Program-made: the position numbers and the translations under genes | Notes under the pieces: generated by a model | Told to the model about the DNA's origin: nothing | Database searches by the model: none | What the model saw: only the letters and a program-made list of their open reading frames with translations | In this document: piece by piece, positions 23,851-36,093 of the stretch | How the letters are laid out: every line of letters starts with the position of its first letter | Numbering within the stretch: the first letter of the stretch is position 1 | Origin: Megalobrama amblycephala | Taxonomy: Eukaryota; Chordata; Actinopteri; Cypriniformes; Xenocyprididae | Assembly: GCF_018812025.1 (NCBI RefSeq) | Contig: NC_063061.1 | Coordinates: forward strand, 38,935,293-38,999,292 | Length of the DNA: 64,000 nt | Direction of reading: 5' to 3'

Positions 23851-24474
23851 TTCCTTGGAAATCTCTTGTGTCCGTCTACCAACCTGGAATACTCACTTGT
23901 AATGGACAATGATGTGTATGCTCCACTGCTCTGTTTCCAACACCATCTCTAACCTGATAAATAACAAGAGATTAAAGTTGTTCAAAGATCCATCTCCTGC
24001 AAACTAAATAGTCTGCATTACTTGTAATATCTGTGTCCACTTCACAAACCAGTCAAATCTGCTGTAATTCACTAACAAAACCTGTCTTTGAGTCAGGTAT
24101 CCCTGGACAGTAACAAATGATGACTAACAAAATTTAACACTTTAACACTAATTTTTACACTGCAGAAATGTGGAGACCCTTTGTAAACACTAGAACAGCT
24201 TCAATGGTAATTAAATAAAACATGATTTCACTGATCGCCAGTGTTTATCAGCAGGTTTGGGCCCATCTGATATCTGTGCCTCTGGTTGTGGATATGCACC
24301 TGCAGGTGACTGACTCTACCCTGTTCTAAGTAATATTAAAAATGATTGAGTCCTTCAATAAGACACAATATTAACATTAACATGAAAGACTACTGGTGTT
24401 GGTGGATCCAAATGGTCAATATTAATATTCATGCATTTTATTAATATTTATGTTAATCATTTATGGCTTATTAT
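23851..24474. other. No gene seen
   Basis: Spacer. The block at 24,245-24,315 (CATCTGATATCTGTGCCTCT, GGATATGCACCTGCAGGTGA) is a third relic of the repeat unit seen at 17,450 and 21,420. Confidence 0.5.
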
Positions 24475-25553
24475 TAGGGTTTCAAAGGGGCGGAAAGTTT
24501 CCGGTAAATTTCCACGGGAACTTAACCGGGGAATTTTGGAAATATTCCAATTTGGAAACTTAACAAGAATTTACGGGAATTTATGGGAATTATTTATGGG
24601 AATTAATTGGATATTTTGGGAAATGTATATAAATGTATAATATTTATATTATATAAAATGTATCATATACAAACATAAATATAAACATTTTATTTGGTCA
24701 TAACATGAAATTTCTTTTTCGCATTCAATTAATCCTAATTTAGTAAATATGTAAAATAAATATTTTTATTGCAGCAGTTGTTATGTGTTATTTATTTCAG
24801 TGTCACATGATCCTTCAGAAATCAGTCTAATATGCTGATTTGATACTCAGTTACTGTCAATGTTGGAAACAGTTGCGCTGCTTAATATTTTTTGGGACCT
24901 TTAATACTTTTTTTTTTTTTTTTTAGGATTCATTGATGAATAAAAAGTTAAAAAGAACAGCATTTTCACAAAATTTTGACTGGTAGTGTATATTGTTACA
25001 AAATATTTCTATTTTAAATAAATGCTGTTCTTTACATTTTTATTCATCAAAGAATCCTGAAAAAAGTATCACAGGTTATAAAAAATATTAAGCAGCGCAA
25101 CTGTTTCCAACATTGATAACTGAGCATCAAATCATCATATCAGAATGATTTCTGAAGGATCATGTGACACTGAAGACTGGAGAAATGATGCTGAAAATTC
25201 AGCTTTGCATCACAGAAATAAATTATATTTTAATGTACATTAAAATAGAAAACCATTATTTTAAATTGTAGTTATATTTCACAATATTACTGTTTTTTTC
25301 TGTATTTTTAATAGCCCTGCAGTAAGTGTCAGGTTAAAAATTCAACTGAAATTGCATGAAATCTGGTTGTTTTAACTAAAATTATGCTGCAAGATGTTTT
25401 TTTCAACTACAGTTAAGTACCCTGTTATAGGCTAACCTGCAATTTTGCAAATTCCCTGTTTATTTCCATTAATTCCCGTTAATTCCCATATATTCCTGTT
25501 AATTCCCATGGAAAGTTTCCAGCTTTGAAAATTCCCAGAATTTTGCAACCCTA
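24475..25553. mobile_element. hAT-like element with nested hairpin
   Basis: Left end TAGGGTTTCAAAGGGGCGG, right end (complement) TAGGGTTGCAAAATTCTGGG. The subterminal parts are rich in GGGAATT/AATTCCC, the familiar vertebrate hAT-type repeat. The inner 24,800-25,171 is a long imperfect palindrome (TGTCACATGATCCTTCAGAA ... complement), which is a second, nested MITE. The flanks CTTATTAT and CTTTATGA may be a decayed 8-bp duplication. Confidence 0.75.
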
Positions 25554-26366
25554 CTTTATGATTTATCAAATTTACTTTTGATTTCATATATTCATGTACT
25601 CCTACTTTATATATAAATTCTCATCATATTTTCAAGTATTTACACCCTTATGGTCATTATTCTTTGATACTTAAGAGTATGTATGCTTGTTATGTTCAAT
25701 TGTTCTTCAAAGAGTTCCAGTGTGACAGGTCAGGTCGACACGATTGCGGTCAGATATTGGACGCCTGCCAAGTACTGCAGAAGTGATGTTTTCAGAATCA
25801 GCTGCTCATTTTGAATCTGATCAAAACATGTCTGTTATTAATTCTGCTGACATTTGATAGTGTAAGATTTGCAAAATTTTCTAAGGGGGGGTCAAAACAA
25901 GCCTTATATCTATTTTTGGCATATGACCAGTTAAGATATAATGGGTAAAACCATTTAAGCTTTTAGAACAAAAATATAAGTTTGAGTGGGTTGGGAATTT
26001 CCCTATATACCCAGATTTATAATATGGACTGAGTTGTTGATAGTTTAGTGTTTTTTTCCTTCCTTGGCTCTCCTTGGCTTCTGTTTCTGCAAATGTCTTA
26101 ATTATTCTTTTTGATGTTATTTTACCTTTTGGTTTTATTAAATATTTTCATTATCGATTAAAGCTTGCGTGTGAGTCTAAATTTAATTGTAATTTTTAAT
26201 TGAAAATTATTTTTTCTTCGTCATCTACTGCCTGGATCCCTTTTCCCAAGTTTCTGCATCAACTACCAATTTCATTGTGGAAGAAGCAACCCAAAGGTGC
26301 CAGAATACCGTGTTTGGAGGAGCAAGGCTGAATGTCCAGAGGACAGAAACCATGCTCGGCTGTGTT
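25554..26366. other. Intergenic, nothing assigned
   Basis: Spacer between the hAT-like element and the klhl8 promoter. No exon, RNA gene or obvious repeat was recognised. Confidence 0.5.
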
Positions 26367-26429
26367 TTTGATTCTGTCACGTGACAGAATCAAAGCAGCG
26401 TCTCCTTTGGACTACGATTCCCAGCGTTC
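26367..26429 (+). promoter_or_regulatory. klhl8: klhl8 promoter: perfect palindrome with E-box plus ZNF143-like site
   Basis: Bases 26367-26394 form a perfect 28-bp palindrome (left arm TTTGATTCTGTCAC, right arm its complement) centred on GTCACGTGAC. That core is a symmetrical E-box of the kind bound by USF, MYC/MAX and TFEB/TFE3. At 26411-26429 ACTACGATTCCCAGCGTTC matches closely the ZNF143/SBS promoter motif (ACTACAATTCCCAGCATGC). Transcription probably starts shortly downstream, without a TATA box. Confidence 0.7.
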
Positions 26430-26497
26430 ATAGCGCATCAGAACACGGAAGCGCCGCTGTGGTTGATCGTGAAAGAGCTGCTGCTGTTGAAAATGTG
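26430..26497 (+). other. klhl8: Probable klhl8 non-coding exon 1
   Basis: GC-richer leader sequence ending in a good donor (AATGTG|GTAAAA) just after the promoter motifs. When joined to the acceptor at 27137-27138, an upstream ATG in GAAAATGTG opens a very short reading frame that stops before the main ATG. Start coordinate is approximate. Confidence 0.5.
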
Positions 26498-27015
26498 GTA
26501 AAACATCTACAAAAACATTACAATTTACACATCTAATCTAAATTTCTTTTTTTTTAATGTCGACCCGTCTCATCTCTGTCATTTCCTGTACTTGAGTCCG
26601 TCTCGTTTGTTTTGTTGACATGTTAGCTCGTGCTGTCGCGTTAGGGTTTATTATTGTACAGAAAACAAACACTTAAAATGAATAACTTGGGTCTTTAATA
26701 CGGAATATTCACTGATATTACTCATACAATAAAAACTGCGTAAAATGGCTTATTGATTGACAACACGCAGTGTCTTTGACGATGAGCTCGTTAAATATGT
26801 ATATCTGTTTATAGTGTTATTTCTTGAAGGGATAAAGTGTAATTGTCATATCTGATCAAATCCCAGCTTTCAAAAGGCAGCATTAATTCTTTATTGTGCT
26901 TAAACGTTTCTAACAGTAATTTTCATGAGCAGTGATCGTCATCTGAAAATGTTTATGATCTTTTTGAGTGTTTCTCAGTATAAAGAATAACTGCTCTGTG
27001 ACTGGGGAATAAAAA

Positions 27016-27017
27016 TG

Positions 27018-27070
<53 letters not shown>
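27016..27070. repeat. (TG)n microsatellite
   Basis: About 27 tandem TG units in klhl8 intron 1, ending roughly 70 bp before the exon 2 acceptor. Confidence 0.98.
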
Positions 27071-27073
<3 letters not shown>

Positions 27074-27161
27074 ACAAAGACTCCATTATGAAGAGTTCTG
27101 CCCATTCACAGACAGTAAACGCATGTCTGTATGTACAGGTGTTGGCGTGTGTGAGAAAGAC

Positions 27162-30100
27162 ATGGTGCCTGAACATGGGAAGCAGCAGAAACGCTCGTCG
27201 CAGCCGTCTAATCCTGAGGGCGACGTGGACGGATCGTTCGTGTTTGAAGCCCAAGAGGCCTGGAAGGACTTCCACAACTCGCTCCGACAGTTTTACGAGA
27301 ACGGAGAACTGTGTGACGTCACTCTGAAGGTGTCTGAACAGCGCTGTGCTCCGTGTCTGCAGTGATGTCAGAATGATCTCATCCTAAATTTCTCTCTTTT
27401 CTTTTTCACTGAAGGTTGGAAACAGACTCATACCATGTCACAAGCTAGTTCTGGCCTGCGTCGTTCCTTATTTCCGTGCCATGTTCCTCTCAGACATGGC
27501 CGAGGCCAAACAGGACCTGATTGAGATACGCGATTTCGACGCTGACGCCATCCAGGACCTGGTGGGTTTCGCCTACTCCTCTCGACTGACTCTGACGGTG
27601 GATAACGTCCAGCCGTTGCTGTACGCGGCGTGTATCCTGCAGGTGGAGCTGATCGCCCGTGCCTGCTGCGAGTACATGAAGGCTCATTTCCACCCCTCCA
27701 ACTGTCTGGCCGTCCGCACGTTCGCGGAGAGTCACAACAGGGTGGACCTGATGGACATGGCCGACCGTTACGCCTGTGAGCATTTCAGCGAAGTGGTGGA
27801 GTGTGAGGACTTCATCTGCGTTTCACCACAGCACCTGAAAACCCTGCTGGCCTCCAGTGACCTCAACATTCAGTCTGAGTCTCAAGTGTACAACGCTGCA
27901 GTCAAATGGCTGAAAGCAAATCTGAAACACCACGACGTCTGGCTGGATCAGATCATGTCTCAGGTTAGCCGCTCAGAGCTGTGATAGATTTAGTTGGTTG
28001 GTTGGTTGGGGATAGACTTGTGACGATAATGCGATATATCGCGATAATGAATATGCATGATATTATTATCGTGGGCATTTCAAAATACCGTAAATAATAA
28101 TTTATTACCAATTATTAAAATTTTTATAATGCATTTAAGAATACTTTCCCCATCAACCGTATAAAATGCACACACCGCTGTATTCTGTAAACAAGCCCAG
28201 CATGCACGAGAAGCACATGGCGGAAAGGAGACGCGCTGAATGAAAGTGCACGATCACTCTCTGACAGCAGAGGGCGCTGATGGAACAGCAGAAATGCAGC
28301 GGTTACCCCGGAAACCCCGCAAACAAAGCAGCTGCGCTAGTGAAGTTTTTAAAATGCCTCAAACAGCCATTCATTTTTTTGTAATCTCAGTGTTGTTCAT
28401 CACAGCACCAAATACTTAAAGACTTAATAGGCTATTTATTTTAAAACTTAAACATTTTTATATTTTAATCTGAACTACAACATGCCCTAATGATTAGAAA
28501 TGTTCTGATTATTTGTTATTGTTCAGTAAAACTTTGAGACATACGGCTTCATTAGTTAACATGTTAATTTATTATTACCAAACTGACCATGAAAAATACT
28601 TATAAAGCATTAATTATTCTTAGTTAATGTTAATTTCTTAGTTACTGTTTAATAACATTACTAAAATCAAAAGAACTTATTTAATGGACCTGAGATAAAA
28701 CTAACAATGATCAGTTGTATTTCTTAACACTAACAAAAAATAATACTTTCTGTAACAAATGTAGCTGTTGCTCAATCTTAGTTAATGCATTAATGAGATC
28801 TTATTGTAAAGTGTTTCCTGTTGTTCTTTATAGCCTAATTCTTTTGCACTTTAATCTGTTTGAAAATTTTACTTTATATATTTTTTGTGTATTGAATTAT
28901 TGTATTTAAACATTTGTTATAAGAAAAAGAGTTCTTCAACCTGTTATACCATGACAAATTTTTTTTTTTTTTTTTTGCAGCTTATTTCAATATCGTGATA
29001 ATACCGTACATCGTGATAAAAGCTTCAGTGATTAATCGCAATATGAAAATTTGATACCGTCACATGCCTAGTTAGGTTAGGGATCATGTTTTACAAGGTC
29101 TTTTCAATAAATAAGGTAACTTGATCTCTAACGTGAGGACGTTTACCTGCTGAAGGTCCTGCTTCCATGCAAAACCACCAGATCCCAAAAACACATTGGC
29201 CATGAAGTCCAACAAAAGTGCCAGTACGGCTGGATCCGTGGAAACATGCCGTGTGATCCGGTTACCTTGTGTCGTATTTCAGAAACTGATTTGTTCTTAG
29301 CCTGATGGAAGCGTTCTGATGGGCTTTTCTCTCACAGGTGCGTCTTCCTCTGCTGCCGGTGGACTTCCTCACAGCCACTGTTGCCAAAGAGGAAATAATC
29401 AAGGCCAATCTGAACTGCAGAGATCTTTTGGATGAGGCTCGCAACTATCATTTGCACCTTAGTAACAAGAGCGTTCCTGACTTTGAGTATTCTGTCCGCA
29501 CGACACCCCGCAAACACACCGCTGGTCAGGACATTCAGCCCTTTTCACACTTGTGCAGTTACTCTTTTCTGTCTTTTAACATTTTAACCTCCCAGATCCT
29601 GCTGTACGCATTCTTTAACTGAGACTTTTCCGCTTGAACTTTGACAGGTGTGTTGTTCTGTGTTGGGGGACGGGGCGGTTCCGGTGACCCGTTCCGCAGT
29701 ATCGAGTGTTACTCCATCAGTAAAAACAGCTGGTTCTTCGGGCCTGAAATGAACAGCAGACGGAGACACGTGGGAGTGATCTCAGTGACGGGTGAGAAAG
29801 AGAGATGAGAAGCAGTGATTTAAAAACTTTGAAAATGACTCAAAGATGAAAATATTCTATTTATTGTTAAGAGACACTTTCACTTAAAATGTCCTTTTTC
29901 AGGTTGCCTTTAGATTTGAAGGTTTAGACATCAGCGTAGAGGCAATATGAACTAGGGCTGTGCAATTGCAATATCTTAATCGTTATTGAGTATGTTGCAA
30001 ACGCATCAGCGTAACAGTGAAAATGGCATGCTTCGCAGCATGTACAGCAGAGGTCCTAGTACTGAGCCTTGTGGTTCTCCACACTGAACTTGTGATCAAC

Positions 30101-32961
30101 TGCTTACAACAAATGACACAAACCTATGAAGAAAACTCCACATTCATCCATTTACAGGGAAAGTTTATGCTGTTGGCGGCCATGACGGCAATGAGCACCT
30201 CGGGAACATGGAGATGTTTGATCCACACACCAACAAGTGGATGATGAAAGCGTCCATGAACACAAAACGGTATGACAAACTGACCTAACGTTCTGCTCTA
30301 ATACTATTCATCAGATGTATAGTTTTAATTCTCATGGTGTTAATCTGTACATATGCGTTATCCACCCGACCAGCAAAAGAAAGATATTGTAAGTATTGAA
30401 ACAGCTGACAGAACGACGAACGAGAGAAAATGCTGTTTTGTCTTTGGTCAGGAGGGGGATTGCGCTGGCCGCTCTCGGCGGTCCCATCTACGCCATCGGC
30501 GGTCTGGATGATAACTCCTGCTTCAGTGATGTGGAGCGCTATGACATCGAGTCGGACCGCTGGAGCGCCGTCGCCCCCATGAACACGCCCCGAGGAGGCG
30601 TCGGGTCTGTGGCGCTCGGGGTACGAAGGCCACAACAAGAGAAGTTCATTATGAGTTATGATTGTACAGAGGTGTTAAAATGTCCAAAAACCACTAGAAC
30701 AGTGGTGTATATGTTGTTGACTTGTGTACGTACATGATCCTAAATGTTTCTAACAATGTTTAAATCCAGAGAAATCAGCAATTTTAACTCGTGTCAATGC
30801 GTCGCATGTCAGTGATGTCATATCTGCGTCACCCCTGATTTCTTTGTCGAAAACATGGGAACACCAAATCCGCTTTAAAGTATTATGAGTTTTACTAGGA
30901 CCTGTTTCCACCTGGTATTAAGATGCGTCTTGGTCGATCGGATCACAAGTGGATGACATTAAATCCAGGTGTAAACGGCGTGTAGACGTTCATGTGGTCC
31001 GATGCGTTAGAATAGCCACTAACTCTCCAAATACTGGCCTAACGTGTAAACATTATGGGAAGCGCTCTAGCCATACTGGACTTTAAACTTTGTCAGCTGA
31101 AGACCCAAGTTTGGTTTTGGAGACAAAAAAAAGTACCAAGCACAATGTTCCATCGTCTCCGGGTTGCGTTCATATTGTAAAGTGCACAAGCTTCTTTTGT
31201 CCATTACATCAAAACATCTGAAAAAACCCACACATTTACCCACCTATAGACCCTCCCCTGGAAGAAATCAGGACAGGAGTGGTTAAAAGTGGACAAAAAA
31301 CACCAGGTGGAAACAGGAATGTCTCCCCTCGTGTGATCCGATCGGCCAAAATGCATCTTCTCCACCATACAATATATTTTAAAATGAACTGCATGCCATT
31401 TAGCAACATAAGACATCCAGCTTTTATTAATGACAATCTCATTTCGATCAATGCAGTGTTCAACAAGTGTCTCATAGCGCAGCCGTCGAACTACCGCACA
31501 GAGTAACGTTAGAACTTTCAACACACTCAAATGTATTAATATGAGTGTTTTAACCAAGTAAAACAGCGTTGTTACCCCACAGTCACATGACTTATGACTG
31601 CGGCACATAAGCATAATAAAAGCTGCCGCACTCTCGATGCGACTCCAGGCCGGTGTTTTGAGCAGGTGTCTCTCACTCTCAGACGCTCCCACAGCTCTCG
31701 CCCCGCCCTGCTTCAAACTACAGTAGCATTAATAAATCTTCCATGAACATCCATGAACAAGATTTCTGCCCGAGTCCCATAACATTGCTTTCCATCGGCT
31801 GTGGAGGAGACAATTCCCATGATTCCATTCACGCATCATTAAAGTATATGCCTTTGTTTTGAATAAGCGACCTCTAGTGGTGAAACTTACATACTGTGCC
31901 TTTTAAAGGGTTAGTTCGCCCAAAAATTAAATTTCTGTCATTAATTACATGTCGATTCACAACCGTAAGACCTTCGTTTTTTTTTCATCTTTAAATTAAG
32001 ATAATTTTGATGAAATCTGAGAGGTTTCTGATCTCCCTGTACACAGCAATGTCATAACAAATTTCAAGGCACAGAAAGGTACTAAAGACATCATTAAAAC
32101 AGTCATGTGACTGCAGTGGTTCAACTTGATGTTATGAATTATATTAAAAATAACGATTTTATTCAAAATTTTCTTCTCTGACGCTGTTGACGTAGGAAAA
32201 ACAGTGCAGCGCTTCCAGGTTCTACGTCAGAGCGGCGGCTCAGTATTGGTCAGTGATGCTGACGCAGGAGTTGCAGGTTTGAACCCACTGATGTGTCATT
32301 TGTTGATTCGATCAGGGTTATGTGTACGCGGTCGGGGGAAATGACGGCGTCGCATCGCTGTCCAGCGTGGAGCGGTTCGACCCTCATCTAAACAAATGGA
32401 CAGATGTGCGAGAAATGGGGCAGCGGCGCGCTGGAAACGGTGTCAGTGAGCTCAACGGATGCCTCTACGTTGTTGGTAAAGATCAGAATCTGTATTTGAC
32501 CTTCTCAATTTAGACCTGAACAGATTTCTGACGGATCGTCGTGTTTGTCTGAAGGTGGTTTTGACGATAATTCTCCGCTGAGCTCAGTCGAGCGCTTCGA
32601 CCCCAGGATGAACCGCTGGGAGTATGTGGCAGAGCTGACCACACCGAGGGGCGGAGTCGGCGTTGCCACGGTGATGGGGCGTGTCTTTGCGGTAGGAGGG
32701 CACAATGGAAACATCTACCTGAACACGGTGGAGGCCTTCGAGCCCCGGATGAACCGGTGAGATATATAAAGATTCTGCAGAAGATGGTTGTGATTTGAGT
32801 CAGGTGGGATCAGCTGTTTGTGTGTGTTTTTGCTCAGGTGGGAGCTGGTCGGCTCCGTGTCTCACTGTCGGGCCGGTGCGGGAGTCGCAGTCTGTTCCAC
32901 TCACATCAGTCAGATTCGGGACGTCGGCCAGGGCTCCAGTAACGTCGCCGACTGCATGTAG
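27162..32961 (+). CDS. klhl8: Kelch-like protein 8 (BTB-BACK-Kelch CUL3 adaptor), complete
   Basis: Predicted 604 aa (human KLHL8 is 620). Coding exons: 27162-27329, 27415-27963, 29338-29524, 29648-29791, 30158-30269, 30452-30620, 32316-32475, 32555-32756, 32838-32961. All introns are GT-AG and in phase. BTB domain about residues 40-150 (ENGELCDVTLKVGNRLIPCH, YFRAMFLSDMAEAK), BACK domain about 150-260 (NCLAVRTFAESH, MSQVRLPLLPV), then six Kelch blades with paired Gly and following Tyr/Trp (VLFCVGGRGGSGD, VYAVGGHDGNEHLG, IYAIGGLDDNSC, VYAVGGNDGVASL, LYVVGGFDDNSPL, VFAVGGHNGNIYL), ending DVGQGSSNVADCM. KLHL proteins recruit substrates to CUL3-RBX1 ubiquitin ligase through the BTB/BACK domains and bind them with the Kelch propeller. 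Sequence similarity to KLHL8 is high throughout; no lesion is seen. Confidence 0.95.
28013..29070. mobile_element. hAT-like element in klhl8 intron 3
   Basis: Left end TAGACTTGTGACGATAAT, right end (complement) TAGGCATGTGACGGTATC. Both subterminal regions repeat ATCGCGATAA/TATCGTGATAA motifs. No transposase. The target duplication is not clear, because the flanks are GTTGG/GTTAGG-rich. Confidence 0.6.
30895..31365. repeat. Hairpin MITE in klhl8 intron 7 (related copy at 61,425)
   Basis: Left arm contains TTAAGATGCGTCTTGGTCGA and TCGGATCACAAG. The right arm carries the complementary GTGTGATCCGATCGGCCAAA. The same arms, with a TTCATTT...CAGGACAGGAGTGGTT-type core, occur at 61,425-61,953 in the aff intron. 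Confidence 0.75.
31905..32270 (+). repeat. Dispersed cyprinid DNA repeat in klhl8 intron 7
   Basis: Begins AAAGGGTTAGTTCGCCCAAA, ATTAAATTTCTGTCATTAAT, close to a very common fish MITE start (AAGGGTTAGTTCACCCAAAA). No coding content. Confidence 0.65.
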
Positions 32962-34855
32962 CCACACCCTCATAGTGTGACACACTCCAAACGCCCTCGT
33001 TCAGCTTTACCGTTCTGGTTTCATGACAAGAGACGTCGTGTTTTTGCTTTGATTTAGTGTCGTCAGTGGAAAGTGTTTTTCCTTCTTTTCTCCAGCGCTG
33101 AGATCATGTGATCACTGTATCTGATGTTTGTGCTGATTTCTGCTGCAGTATTTTCTCTCTTCTTAGACATTAAGAAATCTTCAGTAAACTAGACGACAGT
33201 GTTCAGACATCAGAACTGAGGTTCAGTCCTCTGAATATCCGTGACGTGAATTCAGCGAACGGCAGTTTTGCGCTTCCTCGTGTGTTTGAAAGGCAGAATG
33301 ACATCAGATGCTTGTAAATGCACAAGTTTAAAAGTCTCTTTTGTGACTTCAGGACCCAAAGAACGATCAAAAAGAGATTGTTCTGTAGCGCGTGCGTACA
33401 ATCACAGACACGATCAGGACGAAATGAGAGATCCGTGACGCTCGTCTGAACCCTGAATAAGATCCAGACCGGGCTCAGGTTTAGGTTTGTGTCAAACAGT
33501 TATTCGCGATAAAGACTTGAGCTTTTCACTGCCAAACGTGAAGCTGGACGGAAAGCCGAGAAGCTCAGAGATGCGTTTATATGTTACCGTTGTGTATTAC
33601 AAATGTAAAGCTTTTTTCTGGCTCGCCGTTATACATGATTTAGTTCGGCGTGAAAGCAATGTTTGCATTTGAAGCAGATCAGTTATACAGTGAAGACACA
33701 CGTTGAGGTTTTTATATATGTAGAAATGTTTTGTTTTTGTGACGAGTCTTATTTGAAAATGATTTATAAATGAAATATGAAATATTTATTTTGTCTAATG
33801 CACCCCCCACCCCTTAGATTTGAGATTTGAGTTCATGTTTTCTTTCAGGACTTGTTGTTTGGACGCTGATGTGTCCAGTGGCATAAACATCTGATTATAT
33901 TTAAGAACTGCTGTTAGAATGTTGATATTGTTGAAATGTTTTACATTATACTGGTGTCACAGATGTTTAACATGTGTAACTGTAACAAATATAATATTCA
34001 TACAGTGGTGTATGTAACATCTGTGCAGCTCCACAGGACAGAAGAACAGCGTTTCTGTACCTGCTGATTAAATGCAGTGTATTTGATTGATATTTATCTG
34101 TCTGAAGCATGACACTTTATAGCATATTCACCCATGATATCGTTTTGCTCAATATCATTTATTTATTTCATTCAGTTTTCCCTTTGTGACTTTCTTTTGT
34201 TTTTGTAACAATGAAGTAAAACAGAAAACCAAAGTCTCCTTTTCTGTTTTCTCTGTTTTGTCAAAAGTGGATTCGTATCAAAGTTTCATGAGATTTCTGT
34301 TTTGTTTGAATGTGAATATAATACACTGAAGTGTTTATGTCACTCTAACACTTTAGCAACACTAAACAGATTATCTAACATCAAAAACAATGTGCGCAGT
34401 TTAATGGACAGTGTTGAGTAATTTGCATTTTAGTTTTGTATTTGCTGCTCTTTATTGTTTTCTGACAATTTCACAGCTATAAAAAGGTTAAAGAGTAACA
34501 AAAAGGTAAAAGATTTTATTCAATGTATATTGTCCTAAAATATGTGCTGTTGTAAGGGTTATGAAAGAACCTCTTTGGACTTTGTCTTCTTTTAAAAATA
34601 ATCAAATTTCAAAGGAACAGAATTAACCAATGTGCGCAGCTTCATCAAAACTTAGTTGTGGTACTGATGTAACCATATTAAGAGACTTTAGTTTGTTTTT
34701 CTACATCTGGATCCAGTTCTGTCATTAGAATGATCATTTATCCATTGGGATCTGAATTTAAGGTTCAAACATCAGTGCAGTAATTCCTGACCAAAACGTC
34801 AGTCTTTTCCTCCATTGGTGCTTGTAAAAACAATAAACTGCAAATAACAATTTAA
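32962..34855 (+). other. klhl8: klhl8 3' UTR
   Basis: About 1.9 kb following TAG 32959-32961, without transposon sequence, ending near an AATAAA signal at 34832-34837. It is distinctly free of repeats compared with the introns. The end is approximate. Confidence 0.6.
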
Positions 34856-35635
34856 ACAATTTAACGGTTTTGTTGAGATGTTTCTCCAGGTCCAGCTGAG
34901 GATGATGGTCAGTCCTATAGAGGTTAGATTCTCAGACACTAGATTTCACCAATTCTGACATGGACAATAGGTCTCCTTTGGGTTCCAGTTCCTCTCCTCT
35001 TATTTCAATGGAGTGTCTGTGTTAAAACAAATATCTGATATCACAACCATGTTGATGCTCAGTTCCAGCTGCATCATGTGATGCTCTCAGACCATCCGTT
35101 TACCGACCAGAGCCATCGAGACGGAAAGCCAGAGATTTTATGATAAAGTTAAATCTCCTTCTCTCTCTAAATGACCACTTTTGACCTCAAAAATAAATCT
35201 TTTTAAATACATTGATATAAGACGTACAGACTGAAATGTTTTTGGTAGAAATTCACTATGTTTTATTCTAAACATGCTTTTGTAAATGGAAAATTAAATC
35301 CTCTTCACTTTTGCCCAGTAAATTTATTCAGCTGTTTAGTGTTAAAGGAAGACAGGTTTAAGTGCGTCGATTCAGTTTGGGGGTCATATAGAAGATAACG
35401 ACATGTCATGTGTTTTTGAGTTTGATGTCAAATTAATATGTTGGACTTTAACATGCGGCATCAGATGACCATGTATGTTTTACAGTTTAATCTTTGGACT
35501 CTGATGAAGGTGAAAAGAACCTTCAGTGTGTGATGATGTGCAGACGTCCAGAGAACAGGCGTGTGGACGTACAGAGAGAATGAGAGGAAAATTATACTGT
35601 TTCAACTTACAGGTTTAAACAGATTCCTAACTAGA
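34856..35635. other. Spacer and presumed promoter of the lectin receptor gene
   Basis: The short interval between klhl8 polyadenylation and the receptor ATG at 35636. It must contain the receptor promoter and 5' UTR. No clear TATA box or named motif was identified. Confidence 0.45.
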
Positions 35636-36011
35636 ATGTTTTTGTTTGTCTTCATCCTCGTTGGACTCATCCATTCTGGTAAGTAGTAAATTTAATACAA
35701 TAACCAATTTGTGGGATGGCAAAAGCTTCATTCTTTGTTAATCATGACTGAGAATCAACTGCTCTGTAATTCAGTGTTCAGAAGATGTAAGAACATCTGC
35801 AAAATATTTCCACTAGTTCTTCAGAAACACAATCTGAAATCGTGTTTAACATTATGGCTAAACCCTATAACGAAACAAACAAGTAATTAACATGAGATGA
35901 ATCTGCATGCGGCTCTTTCCATGAATAGGCTTCAAAATATGGTCTGAAAAAAATTCACAAAATTCAGTTTTCAGTAAAAGGTAAGTTGAAACAGGTGCTT
36001 AAACTTCTGAC

Positions 36012-36093
<82 letters not shown>

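Noticed and set aside
27015..27161. In-frame N-terminal extension of klhl8 through a (CV)n stretch
   Set aside because: It is the translation of the TG microsatellite and crosses the exon 2 splice acceptor. The ATG at 27162 gives the normal family N-terminus.
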